Shown: piece after piece, positions 7,770-16,668 of the stretch
Layout of the letters: each line of letters opens with the position of its first letter
Position numbering within the stretch: the first letter of the stretch is position 1
Source of the DNA: Mucilaginibacter sp. KACC 22773
GTDB lineage: Bacteria > Bacteroidota > Bacteroidia > Sphingobacteriales > Sphingobacteriaceae
DNA length: 64,000 bases
NCBI RefSeq assembly: GCF_028736215.1
Contig: NZ_CP117883.1
Span: forward strand, 7,006,001-7,070,000
Reading direction: 5' to 3'
The notes under the pieces: model-generated
What the model was told of the DNA's origin: nothing
What the model saw: only the letters and a program-made list of their open reading frames with translations
Database searches by the model: none
Made by a program: the position numbers and the translations under genes

Positions 7770-9226
7770 AGAAATTCAGGAACGTGTTTTTTTACATCCT
7801 CCTTATTGGCGGATTTTCCTTTTTAATATACCTGGCATTAACGGCCGGCAGCGAACTTGAAAAAGGCCGTAACATCGTAAAACTGGCGGCAAGCAGCAAA
7901 AGCTCAGTACACCAGTTTACCGATGGGTTGATAAAAAACATTACCGGGCCCCTGGCTACCCTACTGGCGCAAATAGCCGTGATAATAATAGCGGGTAATA
8001 TGGCAGGATGGGTGTGTAAAAAAATGGGGCAGCCCCGCGTTATCGGCGAAATATTTGCAGGGATAGCTTTAGGCCCATCGCTTGTGGGCCGGTTTTTCCC
8101 GGCGTTTTCGCATGCTATTTTCCCGGCAGCTTCGTTAGGATCGTTGCAGTTTTTGAGCCAGATTGGTTTAATCATATTCATGTTTGTGATAGGCATGGAG
8201 CTTGATTTGCGCGCAATTAAAAGCAAAAGCAAGGATGCCATTGTCATTAGTCATGCCAGTATTATCATTCCGTTTACATTGGGTATAGGGCTGGCTTATT
8301 TTATCTATCAATCATTGGCCCCTGCAGGGGTACCTTTCTTTTCGTTTGGCTTGTTTATGGGTATTTCCATGAGCATTACAGCGTTCCCGGTGTTGGCACG
8401 CATTTGCCAGGAAAGAGGCATTAACAAAACACGCCTTGGTGCTCTGGTAATTACCTGCGCCGCTGCCGATGATATTACTGCCTGGTGCCTGCTTACGGTT
8501 GTAATAGCAGTGGTTAAGGCGGGCTCGGTAATGAGTTTTGTTTATACCGCCCTGATGGCCATTGCCTATGTGTTAATTATGCTTAAAGGCGTAAAACCAC
8601 TTTTAAAACGCATCTACAGCCGCAACATCAGGCCGGGTTATGTGGGTATGCCGGTAGCTATGTTTTTTTTAACGCTCATTATTTCATCATACGCCACCGA
8701 AAGCATCGGCATCCATGCGCTGTTTGGCGCATTTATGGCCGGTATTGTAATGCCCGATAACATTACCTTTCGCGGGGTGTTTGTGGAGCGCATTAAGGAT
8801 GTCGCCCTATTTTTATTGCTGCCTTTGTTTTTTGTTTTTACCGGCTTACGCACGCAAATTGGCCTGCTGAACGATGCATACTTATGGGGAGTTTGCGTCG
8901 TAACCATACTGGTTGCCGTTACCGGCAAATTTGTGGGCAGTGCATCGGCAGCCAAATTTGTGGGGCAAAGCTGGAAGGATAGCCTATCCATAGGTGCGTT
9001 AATGAACACCCGTGGCCTGGTCGAGTTGATTGTACTGAATATTGGTTACGACCTGGGCGTACTAAACAAAGAGGTATTTGCCATATTGGTGATTATGGCA
9101 CTGGTAACCACGTTTATGACCGTACCAATATTAAACCTGCTGGATAAAATCTTCGGCAAATCGCCATCAGAAGATGAATTACCGGCTGAATTGCCCGAGG
9201 ATATTTTTATTTCCGGCGATCGATAA
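7766..9226 (+). CDS. Cation:proton antiporter, CPA2 (KefB-like) family
   Basis: A 486-residue polytopic membrane protein with about 12-13 hydrophobic segments. Family features include 'GEIFAGIALGPSLVG' after the second helices, 'ITAFPVLARI' and the 'AADDITAW' double-Asp motif in the centre of the transport domain. It should exchange Na+ or K+ for H+ across the inner membrane. The ATG overlaps the dehydratase stop by four bases, so it is part of the pigment operon and not an independent gene. Its link to pigment production is unclear; it may energise export or balance pH. It ends convergently with the ligase gene, overlapping it by 20 bases. Confidence 0.88.
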   Translation: MKKFRNVFFYILLIGGFSFLIYLALTAGSELEKGRNIVKLAASSKSSVHQFTDGLIKNITGPLATLLAQIAVIIIAGNMAGWVCKKMGQPRVIGEIFAGIALGPSLVGRFFPAFSHAIFPAASLGSLQFLSQIGLIIFMFVIGMELDLRAIKSKSKDAIVISHASIIIPFTLGIGLAYFIYQSLAPAGVPFFSFGLFMGISMSITAFPVLARICQERGINKTRLGALVITCAAADDITAWCLLTVVIAVVKAGSVMSFVYTALMAIAYVLIMLKGVKPLLKRIYSRNIRPGYVGMPVAMFFLTLIISSYATESIGIHALFGAFMAGIVMPDNITFRGVFVERIKDVALFLLLPLFFVFTGLRTQIGLLNDAYLWGVCVVTILVAVTGKFVGSASAAKFVGQSWKDSLSIGALMNTRGLVELIVLNIGYDLGVLNKEVFAILVIMALVTTFMTVPILNLLDKIFGKSPSEDELPAELPEDIFISGDR

Positions 9227-10496
9227 ATTTAAACGGTTTGCGGCCCGATTCTTTGTACTGCATCTTCTGAATTTCATCGTACTGCACGTAGGTAACATGT
9301 GGGCTTACCCTTAACCTTGCCTGTAAATTGGCCCGGATCTTCCGGTCGCACTCATCGGTATAATTTACCGGCAGGATGTGCAGCAGCACTTCGTCCATAC
9401 CAATCTCGTTGGAGTAAACCTCGGCAACAAAATCCAATATTTCCTCCATCCCATTCAGCAAATCAAAAAGCGATGGTGGGTAAAGCGTGGTGCCTTTAAA
9501 TTTGATCATCTGCTTTTTACGGCCTATAATTGGCGATAAACGTAAGGTAGTTCGCCCGCATTCACACGGCTTATCATCGTACAGGCAAATATCGCCGGTT
9601 TTATAGCGCAACAAAGGCATGCCTTCAACGCCCAGCGTGGTAATGGTTACCTCCCCAGGTTCGCCGGGGGCAACCTGTTGGTTATTTTCATCAAGCAGTT
9701 CTACAATCAATAATTCGGGCTGATGGTGTCCGCCCCTGCCATACCCGCATTCGGTAAATGCTGTTTGCATTTCGGTTGATGCATACGTAGAGTATAGTTT
9801 GATATCCCAGGCATCGGTTATTTTTTTACCGAGGATATTGAGCGAAAAATCGGTGTTGCGGATATTCTCGCCAATACAAACCGCTTTTTTTACCGAACTT
9901 GAATTGATATCGATACCATGCTCCTGGGCGTATTGGATCAGCTTGTAAATAAACGATGGCACCGCAACAATAGCGGTAGGCTTAAGCCTTAAAATGGTTT
10001 CCCATTGTAATGATGGCACCCCGGGACCAAGGCGAATAATGCCTGCCCCTATTTTACGGATGCCAGAGTAATAAGCTAAACCGGCCATAAACTGCCTGTC
10101 GAGCGTGAGCATCAGCTGGTACACATCTTCGGGCTTTCCGTCTGCGCAGGTAAAGGAGCTATATTCATTATAGGTAAGCCGTAAAAGGTCATTCTCGGTA
10201 AGGGCAATAGTAACCGGGCTACCCAATGTGCCCGATGTTGAGCTGTATTCGATGATCTGGTCGCGGCTAACGCACATAAAATCGTCGTTACGCTTTTGCA
10301 GGTCTTCCTTTACGGTTGTGGGGATCAGTTTCAGGTCATCCAGCGTTTTAATATCATCAATATTGATATTATTTGCATCAAACAATTCCCTATAAAAAGG
10401 CGAATGAATGTTAAGATAAGCCAGTAATTCCTGCAGTTTTTGTTCCTGCATGGTCACTATTTGTTCCTGCGATATAAATGTGGTTTGATCTGTCAC
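9207..10496 (-). CDS. Acyl-activating enzyme, phenylacetate-CoA ligase-like (probable aryl acid ligase)
   Basis: A 429-residue adenylate-forming enzyme of the PaaK type: phosphate-binding 'SSTSGTLGSPV' (about residues 85-95), 'YASTEMQ' (about 239-245), and a C-terminal 'GRKKQMIKFKGTTLYP' hinge and lysine region. It should activate a carboxylic acid with ATP. In this cluster the likely substrate is the cinnamic or coumaric acid from the ammonia-lyase, passed to CoA or ACP to start the aryl polyene. Its start overlaps the AcpS stop by four bases. It is cotranscribed with acpS on the minus strand. Confidence 0.85.
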   Translation of the reverse strand: MTDQTTFISQEQIVTMQEQKLQELLAYLNIHSPFYRELFDANNINIDDIKTLDDLKLIPTTVKEDLQKRNDDFMCVSRDQIIEYSSTSGTLGSPVTIALTENDLLRLTYNEYSSFTCADGKPEDVYQLMLTLDRQFMAGLAYYSGIRKIGAGIIRLGPGVPSLQWETILRLKPTAIVAVPSFIYKLIQYAQEHGIDINSSSVKKAVCIGENIRNTDFSLNILGKKITDAWDIKLYSTYASTEMQTAFTECGYGRGGHHQPELLIVELLDENNQQVAPGEPGEVTITTLGVEGMPLLRYKTGDICLYDDKPCECGRTTLRLSPIIGRKKQMIKFKGTTLYPPSLFDLLNGMEEILDFVAEVYSNEIGMDEVLLHILPVNYTDECDRKIRANLQARLRVSPHVTYVQYDEIQKMQYKESGRKPFKFIDRRK

Positions 10497-10867
10497 TTTT
10501 CGATAATTACAACGGCCGATGCGATAGTTTTAAGATGGGTTAATGATACAGAAATTTTCATTGGGCCGTCACCATTTAATAATTCGCCGGTTTGGCCAAT
10601 CAGCGTAAGTTCGGGTTTTCCATCGGCATTGTTGCTAATCTCCACTTCGTTAAAAGCTGTACCGTTTAGCCAGCCTGTGCCCAATGCTTTAAAAAACGCC
10701 TCTTTGGCTGCAAAACGTGCTGCATAGTGCTGGTACTTATCAGCCTTACGTTCGCAATAAGCTATTTCATTTTCCGAAAACACCAGTTCGCGAAAGCCGC
10801 TGCCCTTTTCAATTTTGACAGCCACGCGGTCAATCTCTATCATATCTATCCCAACACCGGCAACCAT
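10493..10867 (-). CDS. acpS: Holo-ACP synthase (AcpS-type 4'-phosphopantetheinyl transferase)
   Basis: A 124-residue protein of AcpS length with the two family motifs: 'GVGIDMIEIDR' at the N-terminus (Mg2+-binding Asp) and 'FAAKEAFFKALG' (about residues 53-64, with the Glu and Lys). It transfers phosphopantetheine from CoA to the Ser of apo-ACP and would activate the cluster's ACPs. I start at the ATG at 10867; a TTG lies just before it. A second, Sfp-like PPTase occurs at 30557. Confidence 0.9.
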   Translation of the reverse strand: MVAGVGIDMIEIDRVAVKIEKGSGFRELVFSENEIAYCERKADKYQHYAARFAAKEAFFKALGTGWLNGTAFNEVEISNNADGKPELTLIGQTGELLNGDGPMKISVSLTHLKTIASAVVIIEK

Positions 10868-11432
10868 CAATCAGTTTTGTTTAAGTTGTTTTTAAACGCC
10901 GTAACCTTTTTGCAGGTTCGCTCGTCATCTACAAAAATAATATTTGGTTTGTGATTTGGGTTATATATTTAAGAAGGCCCGGGCAATCGCTTTAAAATTG
11001 ATGAAATTTATGGATTTACGATATATAGCGTGACTGGTCAACTGTTCGGGCATTTAAAATATTTTATTGTTCCGATACACAAAAGATGGGTAAATGTTTT
11101 TATTATTTTGTATTTTTGTAAAATTGTTTAATTAATTTTATTAATTAAACGTTATTGTTTTTTCCTAAATATAGGGATTGGTGGGGGCGGGTGATGTATA
11201 CAGTGCAGGAATAGGTTTAAAGCCACCGGTTAAGCCAAAGCAACAGCGAATGTAACAACCTAAATCGTTCTTTATAAACACCAACAATTATTTTATTTTT
11301 GAAATGCCCTTTAACAGGTATATCCGTGCACACTAAATAAATAACATATTTAAAAACTTTTACAACCTATTACGTAGCATTTGGGTGTCGCCCTGATTCA
11401 TCCAAAATGTTAGCTAATTAATTTAAACCATT
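10868..11432. promoter_or_regulatory. Divergent promoter region between the acpS and ACP3 operons
   Basis: A gene-free, AT-rich stretch of 565 bases separates two divergent operons. It contains TAnnTTTG-type -7 boxes: on the minus strand TATTTTTG (10939-10932) for acpS, and on the plus strand TATTTTTG (11111-11118). A perfect 25-base palindrome follows the latter at 11126-11150. A further TATTTTTG lies at 11294-11301. None has a clear TTTG -33 partner at standard spacing. The word GCACACTAAATA at 11328-11339 recurs at 980-991, upstream of the first ketosynthase. Confidence 0.5.
11126..11150. promoter_or_regulatory. Perfect 25-bp palindrome, candidate operator
   Basis: The sequence is two 11-base arms, GTTTAATTAAT and ATTAATTAAAC, around TTT. 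It begins 8 bases after a TATTTTTG -7-like box, so a dimeric regulator bound here would sit near the transcription start of the rightward operon. There is no T-run in a G+C-rich setting, so it is not a terminator. Confidence 0.5.
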
Positions 11433-11690
11433 ATGCAAACTGAAGAGATCATTGCAAAAATAAATTCCTTCCTGTCTGAAGAATTTGAGGTAGATATTGA
11501 TACCATTACACCCGATGCCGTTTTAAAAGATACACTTGGTTTGGATAGCCTTGACTATATCGACCTGGTGGTTGTTATTGAAACCAATTTTGCGTTTAAG
11601 GTGCAGCCCGAAGATTTTACCGGCATTGTTACCTTCCAGGATTTTTACGATTACGTAGCAACTAAAGTACAGCCGAAGGAGCTTGTTTAA
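11433..11690 (+). CDS. Acyl carrier protein 3
   Basis: An 85-residue ACP with the modification Ser in 'GLDSLDYIDL' (about residues 36-45). It is very similar to ACP 1 (2298-2555). It heads a plus-strand operon; the acyltransferase ATG starts directly after its stop codon with no gap, so the two are probably translated together. The acyltransferase could use a chain carried on this ACP. Confidence 0.93.
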   Translation: MQTEEIIAKINSFLSEEFEVDIDTITPDAVLKDTLGLDSLDYIDLVVVIETNFAFKVQPEDFTGIVTFQDFYDYVATKVQPKELV

Positions 11691-12569
11691 ATGTCGTCCT
11701 GGAAAGGAAAATCAAAAGGTAAGCCTTGGGGCTATTCGGTATTTCTGGCTATTTTAAAATATGGCGGGGTTAGTCCCGCTTATTTTTTGTTACGGTTTGT
11801 ATCGTTTTACTACGTAGTTTTCTCGTACCAATCGTCAAAAAGCATTTATTACTACTTCCACAAGCGCCTTAGTTATGGGCACGTTAAAGCACTATTTAAG
11901 GTTTACCAAAACTATTTCATTTTTGGCCAAAGCATTATTGATAAGGTAGTGGTCATGTCGGGTATCCGCAACAAATTCACCTTTGAGTTTGATGGCCGTA
12001 GTAACCTGAACCAAATTGCGGCCATGGGCAAAGGCGGCCTGCTTTTAAGCGCACACATTGGCAGCTGGGAAATAGCCGGCGATTTGCTGAAGCATATCAA
12101 CACCCGCATTAACATTGTGATGTTTGATGGCGAAGACCAGCAGATAAAAGCCTTTATGGAAAGGGTTACCGGCAAACTAAGCGTTAATATTATTGTAATT
12201 AAGGATGATATATCGCACATCTTCAAAATCAATGAAGCTTTTCAGAATAACGAACTGGTGTGCATGCATGCCGACAGGTACCTGGAGGGCAATAAAACCA
12301 TTACCAAAAACTTTTTGGGCGAGGATGCCAAATTCCCGTTAGGGCCATTTATCCTGGCTCAAAAATTCAGGGTTCCGGTTGCCTACGTTTTTGCCATGAA
12401 AGAAACTAAGTTTCACTATCATTTTTACGCCAGCACAATTAAGGAATATTTACATTTGGGCAAAGAAGCCGGGATGGAGCAAATGACCAATGATTTTGTT
12501 GGCGAGATGGAAAAATACGTGAAAAAGTATCCCGGGCAATGGTATAATTACTATAATTTTTGGCAATAA
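11691..12569 (+). CDS. LpxL/HtrB-like lipid acyltransferase
   Basis: A 292-residue protein of the lysophospholipid/lipid A late acyltransferase family. An N-terminal hydrophobic segment (about residues 25-50) suggests inner-membrane association, and 'HIGSWE' (about residues 119-124) matches the catalytic HX4(D/E) motif. A downstream 'FPLGPFILAQ' segment resembles the family's substrate-side motif. It would move an acyl group from ACP or CoA to an alcohol or phenol. In this cluster it is one of two candidates for making the ester between polyene acid and dialkylresorcinol; the other is the BtrH-like protein. It follows ACP 3 with no gap. Confidence 0.85.
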   Translation: MSSWKGKSKGKPWGYSVFLAILKYGGVSPAYFLLRFVSFYYVVFSYQSSKSIYYYFHKRLSYGHVKALFKVYQNYFIFGQSIIDKVVVMSGIRNKFTFEFDGRSNLNQIAAMGKGGLLLSAHIGSWEIAGDLLKHINTRINIVMFDGEDQQIKAFMERVTGKLSVNIIVIKDDISHIFKINEAFQNNELVCMHADRYLEGNKTITKNFLGEDAKFPLGPFILAQKFRVPVAYVFAMKETKFHYHFYASTIKEYLHLGKEAGMEQMTNDFVGEMEKYVKKYPGQWYNYYNFWQ

Positions 12570-12601
12570 AAACAAGTGATGAGAGGAGCTGTTTGTAAGT
12601 A

Positions 12602-13732
12602 ATGAAGTCCGTTTTTATTGTTGCCGATAATATCCTGTCGCCCATAGGCAGCACCTCTGCCGAAAATTTTGATAAGCTTACCCAAAATATTTCAGGGATT
12701 AAGGAGCATCCGGCGGGCGATAAATCGGCGGTTCCCTTTTACGCGTCCGTATTTGATGATGGCCAGGAGTTTTTACCTGCACCAGGCAACTACACAAAAT
12801 TTGAGCAGTTATTGATAGCATCCATTACTGATGCCTTAAAAGATAGTGGTATAGATAGCACCGATCCAAAAACAATTCTCATTATCTCCACCACCAAAGG
12901 CAATATCAGCATTCTGGAAACAGATGCCGATAGCCCCGGCTTAAGCCATCGCATTGCGCTGCCAACATCAGCAAATTTAGTTGCCGAAAGGTTTGGGTTC
13001 GTAAATAAGCCGCTGATAGTTTCGCATGCCTGTATCTCGGGCTTAATGGCTATGATTACCGGGATGCGCCTGATCCAGTCGGGGCAGTACGATAATGCCG
13101 TTGTGGTTGGCGGCGATGTGATCACCCGGTTTGTGCTATCGGGCTTCCAGTCATTTCAGGCTATCAGCGCTCAACCTTGCAAACCCTTTGATTTAAACCG
13201 CGATGGCATTAATTTAGGCGAGGGTGCCGCCACGGTTATCCTATCATCAAATCAACAAAAAGCAGAAAACATTCAACTGGCGGGCGGTTCGGTTAGTAAC
13301 GATGCCAACCATATTTCGGGCCCGTCAAAAACCGGTGAAGAACTTTTTGATGCCATTAACTCGGCATTGAAAAGCGCAGGAGTTGAATCGGAAGCCATCG
13401 ATTTTATATCGGCCCATGGTACTGCTACCGTTTATAATGATGAGATGGAGGCCAAAGCCATTAACCTGGCGGGCATGCAGGATATTCCTGTGAACAGCTT
13501 AAAAGGATATTACGGGCACACCCTTGGCGCTTCGGGACTTATCGAGGCGATAATAGCAACTCATTCATTAAAGCACAACATTATTATCCCCACCAGGGGA
13601 TTTCATGAGTTGGGAGTTACCCAACCACTTAACGTGGCAAAAGAGATACAAACTATACCTTTGACCGCTTGCTTAAAAACAGCATCTGGTTTTGGAGGCT
13701 GTAACGCGGCAATTGTACTGCGAAAAAGCTGA
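12602..13732 (+). CDS. Beta-ketoacyl-ACP synthase of the pigment cluster
   Basis: A 376-residue condensing enzyme, slightly shorter than FabF. It keeps the catalytic residues: Cys in 'SHACISGLMA' (about residue 144), His in 'SAHGTAT' and His in 'YYGHTLGASG'. The C-terminal glycine loop is 'SGFGGCNAA'. It is more divergent than the KS at 1059. It directly precedes the half-length KS-like protein, which may be its structural partner. It lies 32 bases after the acyltransferase gene in the same operon. Confidence 0.85.
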   Translation: MKSVFIVADNILSPIGSTSAENFDKLTQNISGIKEHPAGDKSAVPFYASVFDDGQEFLPAPGNYTKFEQLLIASITDALKDSGIDSTDPKTILIISTTKGNISILETDADSPGLSHRIALPTSANLVAERFGFVNKPLIVSHACISGLMAMITGMRLIQSGQYDNAVVVGGDVITRFVLSGFQSFQAISAQPCKPFDLNRDGINLGEGAATVILSSNQQKAENIQLAGGSVSNDANHISGPSKTGEELFDAINSALKSAGVESEAIDFISAHGTATVYNDEMEAKAINLAGMQDIPVNSLKGYYGHTLGASGLIEAIIATHSLKHNIIIPTRGFHELGVTQPLNVAKEIQTIPLTACLKTASGFGGCNAAIVLRKS

Positions 13733-13774
13733 AAGCATAAGGCGGAAAGCTAAAAGCAAATAACAGATATAAGA
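13733..13774. repeat. Short AAAGC-word repeat between two ketosynthase-fold genes
   Basis: This gap holds GAAAGCATAAGG, GGAAAGC and TAAAAGC words at about 7-10 base spacing, similar to the 7264-7400 repeats. Confidence 0.45.
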
Positions 13775-14395
13775 TTGACAGAAGCACTACATATTACATC
13801 GCACTGCATCATCAGCAATAATGTTGTTTACAGCAATGGCAAACCTGTTTTTGAAAATCAGGGGGGTGATGTCGGGGCATTCCTGCTTTCGGCCTACCAA
13901 TTTCTGGAGGTTAAGTACCCCAAGTTTTATAAAATGGATAACCTGTCCAAATTGGGTTTGCTGGCATCGCAAGTATTGCTGAAGGATAACGATATCAGTA
14001 AAAAATATAAAGAGCAGGAAGTTGGTATCGTTTTAGCAAATTCCAACTCCAGCCTGGATGCCGACATTAAATATTACGATCAGGCCAAAACTATTGCCAG
14101 CCCCGCCTTGTTTGTGTATACTTTGCCCAATATTGTTATCGGCGAGATCAGCATTAAAAACAAGTTTAAGGGGGAGAATGCTTTTTTTGTCTTTGAAACT
14201 TTTGATGCCGCATTTATACAGCAGTACGTGGCATATTTATTAAATAATAATATATTGCAAGCCTGCATTTGCGGCTGGGTTGATGTGTTGCAGGAAGATT
14301 ACAAAGCTGTTTTATGCCTGGTAGAAAAGGATGCAGACCTAACATCTGCGCCGTTTAGTGCAGAAAATTTAAATAATATTTACCTGTCGGCTTAA
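13775..14395 (+). CDS. Half-length ketosynthase-like protein (N-terminal thiolase half, no catalytic Cys)
   Basis: A 206-residue protein matching the N-terminal half of the ketosynthase fold: 'VGIVLANSNSSLDAD' (about residues 83-97) and 'SPALFVYTLPNIVIGEIS' (about 108-125) align with the KS/CLF segment preceding the active site. At the position of the nucleophilic Cys the sequence reads 'VFETFDAAF', so it should not condense. The C-terminal half with the two His is absent. The frame has no ATG near the start; it opens after a TAA at 13751-13753, and TTG at 13775 is the best start. It probably pairs with a neighbouring KS, but this is an inference. Confidence 0.7.
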   Translation: MTEALHITSHCIISNNVVYSNGKPVFENQGGDVGAFLLSAYQFLEVKYPKFYKMDNLSKLGLLASQVLLKDNDISKKYKEQEVGIVLANSNSSLDADIKYYDQAKTIASPALFVYTLPNIVIGEISIKNKFKGENAFFVFETFDAAFIQQYVAYLLNNNILQACICGWVDVLQEDYKAVLCLVEKDADLTSAPFSAENLNNIYLSA

Positions 14396-14417
14396 TAACC
14401 GGCAAACAGATATAATA

Positions 14418-15623
14418 ATGAGCAAAACTGTTTTTGTAGCGGGTGTAGGTGTAATTTCGGGTATTGGCAACAATACCGCCGAATGCCTTAACGCGCTCCG
14501 GAACAGCCGCGCGGGCATCGATAAAATTAAATACCTCCAAACCGTACATCAAGATACCTTCCCGGTTGCCGAAGTTAAATTGAGCAATGATGAATTGGCC
14601 CTATTATCAGGCTATGGCCCCGATATAAGTCGCACGGCTATGCTAAGCCTCATCGCGGCAAGGGAAGCAAAAAATGATGCAGGCATCCAAAATTTCGCAT
14701 CGCTACGTACGGGTTTTATATCGGCCAACACCGTGGGCGGCATGGATAAAACCGAAGGTTTTTTTGAACAATTTATGGCCAACCCGGCAAAAGGTAAATT
14801 GCGTAATGTGGTTAACCACGAGTGCGGCAAGGTAACCGAATTGGTAGCCGATGAATTGGGGATAAAAAATTATATAAGTACCATCAGTACAGCCTGCTCA
14901 TCATCAGCCAATGCCATTATGTACGGCGCAAGGCTCATCAAAAACAACATACTTGATGTGGTTATAGCCGGTGGCACCGATGCGCTTACCCGCTTTACGC
15001 TAAACGGCTTTAATACGCTCATGATATTGGATACCCAATATTGCCAGCCTTTTGACGCCAACCGCCGTGGCTTAAACCTTGGCGAGGGTGCCGGGTACAT
15101 TACTTTGGTATCTGAACGGGTTGCGACAGGGCTTCAAAAAGCCCCTTACTGCACGCTGAGCGGCTATTGCAACGCCAACGATGCTTACCATCAAACGGCT
15201 TCATCGCCTGATGGCACAGGCTCTTTTATGGCGATGGACGGTGCTTTAAAAATGAGCGGGTTAAAGCCGGAGGATATCGGCTACATCAACCTGCATGGTA
15301 CAGGTACCCAAAACAACGACAACTCCGAAGGGACGGCGATTAAACGATTGTTCGAACCTCACTTCCCTAAAATGAGTTCGACTAAATCATTCACCGGGCA
15401 TACACTGGGCGCAAGCGCGGGTATCGAGGCTGTGTTTTCGGCGCTCTCGGCGCAACAGGGATTTATTTACCCCAACCTGCGATTTGAGACACAGATTCCT
15501 GATCATCCTTTTGCGCCCGAAACAAGTTTTACACAACACGCAGATTTAAACCACGTGCTTTCCAACTCCTTTGGTTTTGGGGGTAACTGTTCGTCATTAA
15601 TATTTTCAAAACTACCGGCCTGA
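14418..15623 (+). CDS. Beta-ketoacyl-ACP synthase, KS subunit of KS/CLF pair 1
   Basis: A 401-residue FabF-type ketosynthase with Cys160 in 'STACSSSAN', His in 'NLHGTGT' and His in 'FTGHTLGAS', and the 'SFGFGGNCSS' loop at the C-terminus. The gene for a CLF-like partner follows after one base. The protein resembles the KS at 19919-21109 along its length, for example 'GYCNANDAYH' against 'GYGNANDAYH'. By analogy with type II PKS and aryl polyene systems, it should form a heterodimer with the CLF and do the repeated chain extension. Confidence 0.9.
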   Translation: MSKTVFVAGVGVISGIGNNTAECLNALRNSRAGIDKIKYLQTVHQDTFPVAEVKLSNDELALLSGYGPDISRTAMLSLIAAREAKNDAGIQNFASLRTGFISANTVGGMDKTEGFFEQFMANPAKGKLRNVVNHECGKVTELVADELGIKNYISTISTACSSSANAIMYGARLIKNNILDVVIAGGTDALTRFTLNGFNTLMILDTQYCQPFDANRRGLNLGEGAGYITLVSERVATGLQKAPYCTLSGYCNANDAYHQTASSPDGTGSFMAMDGALKMSGLKPEDIGYINLHGTGTQNNDNSEGTAIKRLFEPHFPKMSSTKSFTGHTLGASAGIEAVFSALSAQQGFIYPNLRFETQIPDHPFAPETSFTQHADLNHVLSNSFGFGGNCSSLIFSKLPA

Positions 15624-15624
15624 T

Positions 15625-16668
15625 ATGTATATCCGTTCAACAGCAAACATATCGCCCCAAAAAACATTCGGAAATGTTCCGTTCCTGGATGAAGTAGTTG
15701 CCTATGAAGGCAACCGCCTCAGCTGCCTAACGCCCGATTATAAAGAGCTCATCGATCCAAAGCTTATCCGCCGCATGAGCCGGGTTATTAAAATGGGCGT
15801 GGCATCTGCCATGGCCTGTTTGCAGGATGGAGGCGTAACCAATCCCGATGCCATTATTACAGGTACAGCCTATGGTTGCCTGGAAGATACCGGCGTATTT
15901 TTAAGTAAAATGGTTGAGCGCGGCGAAGAGTTGCTTACCCCAACATCATTTATCCAATCAACCCATAATACCATTGGCGCGCAGGTGGCTTTGCTGCTGC
16001 ATTGCAACAATTACAATAACACGTTTGTAAATGGCGGCTCATCGTTTGAGTGCTCCCTGCTCGACGCGCAGATGCTATTGCAGGAAGGTGAAGCCCAAAA
16101 CGTACTGGTAGGCGGTATTGACGAGATAACCGATATCAGCCACAGCATACTGAGCAGGTTTGGCCTGTATAAACGGAGCGCCATCTCCAATACCGACCTT
16201 TATAATGCCAATTCAAAAGGCACCGTTGCAGGTGAAGGCTCGGCATTTTTCCTGTTAACCAATGAAGCATCGGGAAACGACCTGGCTAAGCTGGATGCAG
16301 TAGCCACGTTTTATAAACCGGGCAGCCACGCAGCGGTTGAACAGCAAATTGAAGCTTTCCTGGCAGTACAGGACCTCAGCATGTATGATATCAGCCTGGT
16401 GGTAGCAGGTAATAACGGCGATGCCCACAATGATGCCGTTTACGATTACCTGGAGGGATCGTTATTTAATTACTGTAATGTTACCAGGTATAAACACCTG
16501 TGTGGCGAGTACCCCACATCATCGGCCTTCGCGTTATGGTATGCGGCGCAAATTGTTAAAACAAATACTATTCCGGGGTCGGAACCCATTACCCCGATTA
16601 AAAAAATATTGGTTTATAACCATTACCAAAACACCTGTCATTCGTTAATGTTGCTATCGGCGTGCTAA
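15625..16668 (+). CDS. Chain length factor-like ketosynthase homologue, CLF of pair 1
   Basis: A 347-residue thiolase-fold protein that starts 'MYIRSTANISPQ'. The region before the active site is recognisable ('TPTSFIQSTHNTIGAQVAL', about residues 109-127), but the nucleophile position reads 'NGGSSFEC' rather than a KS 'ACSS' motif, and the C-terminal His motifs are degenerate. Such proteins pair with an active KS and set chain length. It is immediately downstream of the KS and homologous to the CLF-like protein at 18861-19916. Its last seven bases overlap the next gene. Confidence 0.8.
   Translation: MYIRSTANISPQKTFGNVPFLDEVVAYEGNRLSCLTPDYKELIDPKLIRRMSRVIKMGVASAMACLQDGGVTNPDAIITGTAYGCLEDTGVFLSKMVERGEELLTPTSFIQSTHNTIGAQVALLLHCNNYNNTFVNGGSSFECSLLDAQMLLQEGEAQNVLVGGIDEITDISHSILSRFGLYKRSAISNTDLYNANSKGTVAGEGSAFFLLTNEASGNDLAKLDAVATFYKPGSHAAVEQQIEAFLAVQDLSMYDISLVVAGNNGDAHNDAVYDYLEGSLFNYCNVTRYKHLCGEYPTSSAFALWYAAQIVKTNTIPGSEPITPIKKILVYNHYQNTCHSLMLLSAC

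Noticed and set aside
11126-11150. Intrinsic terminator
   Set aside because: The palindrome is entirely AT-rich apart from end bases, has no G+C stem, and lies between divergent genes, where no transcript needs to end.
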